DNA of 64,000 nt, taken from Diploptera punctata (Eukaryota; Arthropoda; Insecta; Blattodea; Blaberidae). The notes under the pieces are model-generated. The model did no database searches, had not been told where the DNA came from, and worked only from the letters and a program-made list of their open reading frames with translations. The translations under genes and the position numbers were made by a program. Below are positions 57,971 through 64,000 of this stretch, piece after piece; the stretch's first letter is position 1, and every line of letters begins with the position of its first letter. Where the stretch lies: NCBI GenBank assembly GCA_030220185.1, contig JASPKZ010005708.1, positions 632,501 to 696,500 on the forward strand, in the 5' to 3' direction.

Positions 57971-58513
57971 ACTTTTACACGTTACAACTCTGCATAGCAG
58001 AAAGCAGATTAGCTTGAGGAATGTAGCTAGAGGCGAAAATTTAATTTTTGATATCGTAACATGCATGCATAATTTAATATTATAGTATATATTACAGCTC
58101 TCTGATTTGTCGTTTTTAAAATAACGCACGATAACATTTATAAACAAACTGGTAGTAATATGAACCTAAATACGACCAGTTAAGCGCGTGCAAAATTTAT
58201 TGCCAACTGAACTGAATGCTAGATACAACAAGCAAGTGTTTATATAATCATGTATCATTCCTCCTGTTTGAGGAATGACTTCCCATGCTTCACCGGTAAA
58301 TTTGATCCAGTTGCCTCAAGGTATCTAAACGTGAATAGGACCTCCATAGAAGGCCGTTCATTCTCTATCAACAACCTGGCCTCGTTTTTATTTTATTGAT
58401 ACTGTATTCTCCTTGTTGGAGATCATAATGCATATTTTATTATACAGGCTTCGGTGTTGATGGAACCAGATATGTTTTTATACGTTTTCTCATATGTTGG
58501 GAATTTATTCCAT
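57971..58513. other. No recognisable feature
   Basis: AT-rich sequence between the foldback element and a SINE-A. Confidence 0.4.
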
Positions 58514-58848
58514 ATCCATCCATCCATCCATAGTAATTCTGCCCGAAGGCAGGTCCTTCACTGCAATCATAGCATTTTCATGCTATGCTTTGCAGCTTTA
58601 CTAGGGAATTGTAAGTGTGGTAGCTTCCCGTTGCTTTCCACACCGGTGAAGGATGATGGTGATGATGATAATAAGGATGATGATGGACATGTGATTTCGG
58701 GGACCGTTTTGGCCTTAAAGTTTTCCTGACATTTGTCTTACAGGTGAGGAAAAACCCCGATAAAAACCTCACTGTCCCGACCGGGGATCGATTCCGGTCC
58801 CGCTGCGTGACACGGCAGCACGCTACCTCGAGACCACAGCGGTGGACT
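58514..58848 (-). mobile_element. SINE-A copy, near full length
   Basis: First-subfamily body, TTCG-type final hairpin, a three-unit (GGAT) tail at the left, and a complete head at the right. It inserted beside a TTATTCCATA sequence present on both sides (58505-58514 and 58848-58857), a likely 9-10 bp target-site duplication. Confidence 0.93.
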
Positions 58849-58889
58849 TATTCCATATAGCCTACTAAAATTATAAGGTTAGTGCTTAG

Positions 58890-59455
58890 GTCTAAATAAT
58901 GTAATTCATAATTCATATTACAAACTTCTGGGGGACTTTGTAGATAAAGCTTTGATAAGGAACCCATGTCCGGAAACATACCATTTAGATATAAAATAAG
59001 TTTGAAGATCGAAACACATTGGGCTGATATCATGTGTCTTTGTGTTTCACAATTAGTATTACAGACTTCTAGGGGTTGTACTACACCTGTCGAGTCGAAG
59101 AAAGATCTTCTTGCATGAATTCTGCCGACAGTAGAAATTAATTATTGCGCACACGCTAGGTCTTGTGTGACGTGTGTATGGAAACATGCGTCGCAGGTAT
59201 AGTGTGTGCAACGAGCAACAGGGTCGCCATGTGCAACCACACTTGTAGTACAACCCCTAGAAGTCTTAATACTTAATCTGAAATATGAAACACACGAAAT
59301 CAGCCCATTGTGTTTCGATATTCAAACTTATTTCACATCGAAATGGTACGTTTCCGGGCATGGTTTCCTTATCAATACTTTATCTACTAAGTTCCCTCTA
59401 CAACCCCTAGAAGTTTGTAATAAGAATTATGAATCACCCTGTATAGACCCCTAGG
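58890..59455. mobile_element. Inverted-repeat element with a mariner-type terminus
   Basis: The segment 58895-59077 is inverted at 59240-59450 (shared CAAACTTCT, GTAGATAAAG, CTTTGATAAGGAA/ATTGATAAGGAA, CGGAAAC, ATCGAAACACA, GGGCTGAT, GACTTCTAGGGGTTGTAC). The spacer is about 160 bp. The right terminus reads TATACAGGGTGATTCATAAT on the minus strand, the usual TA + CAGGGTG start of insect mariner-type MITEs. The left terminus is eroded. Confidence 0.75.
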
Positions 59456-59944
59456 ACTTTTACTTCGAAATTTCGCAATTTACTACTTCTCCAATGCAGT
59501 GGTGTGGTTAGTTGAATTCACACCTTACTGTCCGGCACTCTGGTTCGGTTCCCTTCGAGATAAGGGATTTTGAACTCCACTTTGGGTTTGGATTTGTGTT
59601 TCTTGTATTGCCCTGTGTTGTGTTCAACAGATGCTCAACAATGTATTCCTTTCTAATGTACGTTTTAGAATTTCTGCCGCCTCTTTACGTCCTAGGCGAG
59701 CGACTCTGAACATTTTTTTGTACAGATTAACAAAGAAGGGAATTGGCAAAATTATAAACAAAATATATAATCATTTACTAATTCATACCTTGCAATTTTT
59801 TCCCTGAAATTTAAAACACTAACTGTAGATGCTTGTCCTGGCCCTCTAATGTTCAGAAACACACAAATTCTAATCTATGCTCCTTATAATACTGATGCAC
59901 AAACACCACTTTTGTCTCTTTATACTGAACTGCCTGTATATTCC
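59456..59944. other. No gene; possible tRNA-like repeat
   Basis: Around 59500-59560 there is GTGGTGTGGTTAGTTGAATT then GGTTCGGTTCCC, an A-box/B-box-like pair that could be a diverged SINE head. The rest shows nothing. Confidence 0.3.
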
Positions 59945-60405
59945 TTCTTCTTCCTTCTTCCACTTTAGGTTTAAAATTGTCGTCTTTCTTTCTTCAATCT
60001 TGTTGGGGCTCATCTTAGGTCTCAAGACAACCTCTTACTGGGACGTCCCTGTTGTCTCCTGCCCCTAGGTTGATTATTTATCCATTGCAGTCATGCCAAT
60101 TCTATTGGTGTCCATCCTGCTTATATGCACATCCCATTCTTGTTTTCTCTTACACACCCATTCCTTTAATATCCTAGACTGCACACATTTCTCTGATATT
60201 TTCACTCCTTTCTCTATCCCATAAAGTTTTCCCACAATTTTACTAAGTATTTTAATTTCTGTTGTTTCCAATAATCTTTTTGTTTTTACGGTATCTGGTC
60301 TTGTTTCTGCCTGGCAAGTTATAACAGGTCTTACTACTGTTTTATAAATGCTGGCCTTAGTTTCTGTTTTAAATGTTTATTTTTCCAAATTGTATCATTA
60401 AGTAC
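59945..60405 (-). pseudogene. LINE C-terminal fragment
   Basis: Minus strand: FIKTVVRPVITCQAETRPDT, then KTKRLLETTEIKILSKIVGK, WVCKRKQEWDVHISRMDTNR (60271-60074), then RRQQGRPSKRLSCDLR and a GGAAGAAGG tail. Layout matches the LINE ORF2 C-terminal arm (W-x-x-H-I-x-R-M then GRPxxR). It is interrupted by several stops and truncated at its 5' end. Confidence 0.7.
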
Positions 60406-60873
60406 CAAGTTTAATTTATTTTGCTGATGTCTTGTCAATATATTCAATCTGTTCTGAAGCCTCACTGAATGTTTCTGAATAAACTTATTTTTAGAGAGTA
60501 AACTTGCCAAGAATGAGGCGAAAGAATAAAATTAACAATGATTTGACGTAGGTCTATTATACACTAGATGATTTCAAAATATTAGCTCACAATAGGAATG
60601 TATGGAGAGCTCACATTCGTGGAGCCATGAACCCCCGGGTTCCATAGTGTCAGTGAGTTAGTTAGAACTTATTAACATCAACAAACTCCCAAGCTGGAGT
60701 ACCTCTCCTGTGTGTTCGTATATACAAACCGAATTTATTAACTTGCATTCTCTTTTTATTGAATTTATTTTAAATAATTATTGTAAAACCTGCGCACTTT
60801 TGTCTTTTTAAATTAAGTGTTTTGTGTAAAAATAATTGATATTTTAATGTTTAAAAATAGTGTGTTCTTTATT
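60406..60873. other. No recognisable feature
   Basis: AT-rich. Around 60605-60665 CATTCGTGGAGCCATGAACC may be the edge of another repeat. Confidence 0.35.
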
Positions 60874-61180
60874 CGCTGTGGTCTCGAGGTAGCGTGCTGT
60901 CTTGTCACGCAGCGGGCTCGGGTCCGATTCCCGGTTGGGACAGGCTCCTGGGTGAGGTATTTGTTCGGGGTTTTTCCTCACCTGTAAGACGAATGTCAGG
61001 AAGCTTAGGGCCCAACGGTCCCCGAAAATCATCTGGCCATCATCATCCTCGTCATCATCCTTCACCGGTGTGGAAAGCAACGGGAAGCTACCACACCTAT
61101 TCCCTAGTAAAGCTGCAAAGCATAGTATGAAAATGATTGCAGTGAAAGACCTGCCCTCGGGCAGAATTACTATGGATGGA
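60874..61180 (+). mobile_element. SINE-A copy, second subfamily
   Basis: Head starts CGCTGTGGTCTCGAGG (the outer GTCCAC is missing). Body with CTCCTGGGTGAGG, AGGGCCCAACGGTCCCCGAA and ATCATCTGG. The first 3' hairpin has lost its right strand (CATAGTATGAAAATGATTGC), but the CTGCCCTCGGGCAG hairpin is intact. Confidence 0.9.
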
Positions 61181-61554
61181 TTATTCGACCTGAGCGGGCT
61201 GACTGCTTTGAGCACCGGGAACTGAAAGATATATTGTGCTGTACCAGTATATTATGTTATGTGAGTTGTAGGTCTGTCACGCCAGTTTCTTCTCTCATGA
61301 CTCATACAGCTATTATTGGGTTGGACCCATGGTCGCGATGAGGGACTATAACTCTCCCGTTTGCCCCTTATGCCCTTTTTTTATTGATCAGGTTCTGGAT
61401 TATGAGCTAGTACTCCGGTGGCCATCCCATTTGATCCAGCAATCACATGTTTTCAACACATGTGGATTGCAAACCAAACTATTTTTCATAACATATTATG
61501 AGCTGGAAGGTGATATGAAATGAGTGAACGAGAAATGAAATGACATGATGGGGA

Positions 61555-61640
61555 TAATAATATCTTTATTTTACCTGGCAGAGTTAAGGCCTTGTCTACC
61601 ACTCAACCAGGTTTAAAAAAATACAAAAAAAATAGTCTTA
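61555..61640 (-). other. Short LINE 3' UTR fragment
   Basis: The minus strand reads AACCTGGTTGAGTGGTAGAC, AAGGCCTTAACTCTGCCAGG and TAAAATAAAGATATT, a common 3' end of arthropod LINEs. No coding part is attached. Confidence 0.5.
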
Positions 61641-62335
61641 AATCTAAATTACAATATGGAAGGGATGGAAGGGAGAATAGAGAACAGTGTGTGTTGGTGG
61701 GTTGAAATTCGGGAAACGGGAGAACTCGAAAAATTCCGGCATGGCCCTTCAATATCCCTTGAGAACTGCTAGAATTCTAACCTGGGATATCAGTCGGGGC
61801 AGCCCCGCGCGCTACCCACGCGTATGAGTAAAAGTACATTTATTGTTTTGTAAGGTAAAGTTGCACATGCTATAGTTAAATTTATAATTTAAAAGTAGCC
61901 ATATAACTTACAGTCCAGCGATTTAAAAATTAAATGTTAAAAATAAAACATAGAATACTATAATAACAAATGTTGCGAAATCATAAATAATTACAGTAGT
62001 AAATATGTTGAGATTGCTCTTATTTCTGTATAGTGCTATAAATGCACTCACAGTATAGCCTATAGATAAACTTCCGCAATCATTATTTCTACGTCTGGTG
62101 TAACAGATGTCATATAAATTATAGAATAATACTAGTCTTGCATATGCAAAACTTGTTTTTTCTTGTATTACGTGCTAGTTAAATTTGTACAGAAGATCTA
62201 CCAACTGATAATCTTCAAACATATAAGATAAACAGAGTGATATGTAATATCCACCTAATCACTCCTTTCTAGTCCCGAGCATTTTGTATGACGGTGGCAT
62301 GCCCTATGAAAATAAAAACGTAGTTTATCTAGCGA
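61641..62335. other. No recognisable feature
   Basis: AT-rich except for a short GC-rich piece (GGGCAGCCCCGCGCGC) near 61796. Confidence 0.4.
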
Positions 62336-62520
62336 TTTGGCTCAAGTGATAGCGTTTGAGACTCGTATTCTGGAGATCCCGGCTTCAAATCTCGATTTCA
62401 ACCAACCTGACCGATGTTTTATCCTGGTTTTCCTCAATCATCAAGACAAATTCTGGGTTGCAATTTCATTTCCGAACCCATTTAATCATATTTATAATTT
62501 CTTAACATAAAAACACATAG
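62336..62520 (+). mobile_element. Possible tRNA-derived SINE
   Basis: TTTGGCTCAAGTGATAGCG (A-box-like) and GGCTTCAAATCTCG (B-box-like) have tRNA spacing, followed by a 120-bp body. Only one copy is in the window, so the family and end are unknown. Confidence 0.4.
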
Positions 62521-62831
62521 GCATAAAAATATACATAATAAAATAAATATACGCTATATGTCCTTTGATGTTAAAGGAGTATATTAATGAGGAAAAATAA
62601 AATGTACTTTGAAGTTGCTGAGACTTTCATTTCCGTAATAGCCACAATATATAAGAATTACAAGACTTCTGCACTGTCATGTGCTAGTCACCACTTCAAT
62701 CGATCTTGGCTCTTCGGGGTTGTTGTAACATGGATTTATATAAACATGAGCGAATGTAGTGAAGACAAGTTTCATAGGTGAACTGTTTTTCCTCATTTCG
62801 AAGATAAAAGTTAGGAATCTTTAACGATTAG

Positions 62832-63030
62832 TGTATTCACGTAGACTTTCACGGCCGGAGTTGCTATGATCATCTTGAAGATTTTCGGGCTGTATGCCGT
62901 GGTAGTGAGGATTGTAGTTCCCCGACGTTTCGTCAGAGGCTGCGTCTGGCATCCTCAAGGGTTGTCTTGAGAGGGAAACTACAAGCCTCACGACCACGGC
63001 CTACAGCCCGAAAATCTTCTTCAAGATCAT
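62832..63030. mobile_element. Foldback retroelement, copy 3 (Penelope-LTR-like), with target-site duplication
   Basis: 199 bp flanked by TTTAACGATTAG (62820-62831) and TTTAACGTTTAG (63031-63042), a 12-bp duplication with one mismatch. It begins with CGTAGACTTTCACGGCCGG near the left. The inverted arms contain ATCATCTTGAAGATTTTCGG and a CCGTGGT..GTGAGG block. On the minus strand of the left arm there is TTGAGGAT, a stem CAGA/TCTG around CGCAGCC, then ACGAAACGTC (62957-62924). In the right arm the hairpin is deleted (CTTGAGAGGGAAAC). Confidence 0.82.
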
Positions 63031-63042
63031 TTTAACGTTTAG

Positions 63043-63315
63043 ATTACTTGGACATGTACTGGGCATCATAATCACCCTTATCATATTTGTTTCTTTCAGT
63101 ATGAATTTGTCAATTGATTGCGTGCTTTATCTTAGATGTTCATATTGTCTTGGAGAAGATACCGGCATTGAGCTGATTGGTTATCCAGGGAGGGCGGCTT
63201 CAATATTGTTTGTGGTCCATATGCACCAGACAGATTGTGTAGGGAGAAGTTAAATATAACAGAAGGAGAATTAACACTTTTTAATGTTGCTAATAATTGC
63301 TTTTATGTGTTTCAG
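63043..63315 (+). other. Intron immediately upstream of the host exon
   Basis: Non-repetitive sequence ending in TGCTTTTATGTGTTTCAG, a polypyrimidine tract plus AG acceptor. This piece is free of the mobile elements seen elsewhere. Confidence 0.6.
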
Positions 63316-63396
63316 GCTACCCGGAAAGTGGCAAAATGTGGTTATCTATTTGTGGCTCCGGGATGGGATTTTTCCAATCCACTGAATCGAACCAAG
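63316..63396 (+). CDS. osp: Exon of an outspread/MPRIP-like PH-domain protein
   Basis: An 81-bp exon, 27 codons, bounded by TTTATGTGTTTCAG and the donor GTGAGTAAAA, with both borders in phase 0. It encodes a basic lead-in (ATRKVAKC) and [19 protein letters not shown]. From memory of the family, this is the first strand and loop of the N-terminal PH domain of Drosophila outspread and vertebrate MPRIP, where G-(W/Y)-L..AP..DF.NP..R(T/S)(K/R) precedes RWQRRWF. The next exon should begin with that RWQRR-like segment. These proteins bind actin and, in vertebrates, myosin phosphatase/RhoA. No other exon of the gene was found in the window, so the flanking introns are large (at least 600 bp downstream and probably far more upstream). 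An accidental open frame is unlikely given conserved residues plus both splice sites, but homology was judged by eye. Confidence 0.75.
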
Positions 63397-63667
63397 GTGA
63401 GTAAAAGTTGTCAAACCAATCACTCATATATTACTTGATATCCATGACCTTAGGTGCAAAGTTGAAGGAAAAAATGTCTTCACGGTAGATTTATGGATAA
63501 CAGTTTCTAATAAGTTTGTTGTCAGTCTAGTCCGTTTGTTGGATCATTGCGTTTTTGTTCAGTGAAATAAAAATAGCCCACACTTTAATATAACAATTAA
63601 GATTTATTTTATTGAATGTTTTGTCAATTTCCGATTAAATATTAATTAGTATGTTGTATAAGAGACA
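63397..63667 (+). other. Start of the downstream intron
   Basis: Follows the GTGAGT donor. AT-rich; no second exon is visible before the SINE-A at 63668 or the window end. Confidence 0.55.
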
Positions 63668-63962
63668 GTCAACCGCTGTGGTCTCGAGGTAGCGTGCTGC
63701 CTTGTCACGCAGCGGGCCTGGGCTCTGTTCCCGGTCAGGATAGGCTCCGGGGTGAGGTTTTTTCGGGGGTTTTTCTCACCTGTAAGACAAATTTTAGGAA
63801 GCTTAGGGCTCAACGGTCCCCGAAAATCATCCGGCCATCATCATCATTGCCATCCTTCACTGGTGTGGAAAGCAATGGGAAGCTACCACATCTATAATTC
63901 CCTAGCAAAGCATAGCATGAAAATGCTATGATTGCAGTGAAAGACAATTACTATGGATGGAT
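63668..63962 (+). mobile_element. SINE-A copy, second subfamily, 3' hairpin deleted
   Basis: Complete head, CTCCGGGGTGAGG, AGGGCTCAACGGTCCCCGAA, ATCATCCGGCC, and the GAAA-capped hairpin. The CTGCCCTCGGGCAG segment is deleted (AAAGACAATTACTATGG). It lies in the intron after the host exon, in the sense orientation. Confidence 0.92.
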
Positions 63963-64000
63963 ATAAGAGGCTTATTATTAATTGTCGCATCTGTGGAATC

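Noticed and set aside
58454..58772. SINE-derived ORFs (MLCFAALLGN..., RKTLRPKRSPKS...) recurring across the window
   Set aside because: They recur at every SINE-A copy on both strands and are translations of the SINE body, not a protein family.

Overview
This is an AT-rich, low-gene-density arthropod nuclear window, most likely from a large insect genome. The style of the dominant tRNA-derived SINE and of the LINEs suggests Blattodea (a cockroach such as Periplaneta), but that is an inference. There are no bacterial genes, operons or rRNA genes. The only segment that reads as a conserved cellular gene is an 81-bp exon at 63316-63396 (+). It has clean splice sites and matches the start of the PH domain of the outspread/MPRIP family. 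The simplest reading is that most or all of the first 63 kb is intron or flank of that gene, filled with transposable elements.

Layout: 1-508 is a 179-bp tandem satellite running off the left edge. 2970-3260 is a long CA/CT tract. 4.2-9 kb holds element H copy 1, SINE-B, two SINE-A copies and a LINE tail. 13.5-14.7 kb is a Helitron-like element with a captured ORF, followed by a LINE 3' part (14.8-15.6). 17-18.8 kb holds a mariner-like transposase remnant and a LINE remnant. 23.8-24.2 kb is a foldback retroelement. 27.0-30.3 kb is a mariner-type transposon with long terminal inverted repeats whose transposase C-terminus has expanded into about 22 copies of a 60-bp unit. 30.7-35.4 kb is LINE-rich, with element H copy 2. 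35.9-36.9 kb is a second foldback element with target-site duplications and a recognisable empty-site paralogue. 38-43 kb has a SINE-B split by element H, LINE tails, SINE-A and another H. 46.7-51.6 kb is a LINE inserted inside a LINE, followed by Helitron-type elements. 52.4-57 kb has a LINE tail, H copies 5 and 6, and SINE-D. 57.5-59.5 kb has two large foldback elements. The right end holds more SINEs, a third foldback retroelement and the host exon.

The most unusual system is a small family of foldback elements (23843-24169, 35966-36227, 62832-63030, degenerate 45758-45890). Three of them are flanked by 12-13 bp target-site duplications. All carry a motif of the form CTGANGA, hairpin, GAAAC, in which the hairpin differs in sequence between members but still pairs. 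This resembles a hammerhead-ribozyme core and Penelope-like element long terminal repeats. Other notable points are the highly structured 3' end of SINE-A, a roughly 750-bp unclassified element H with a terminal hairpin, and a SINE-A/SINE-C chimera.

All clade assignments were made by eye. SINE-A to SINE-D and element H are working labels, not published names.
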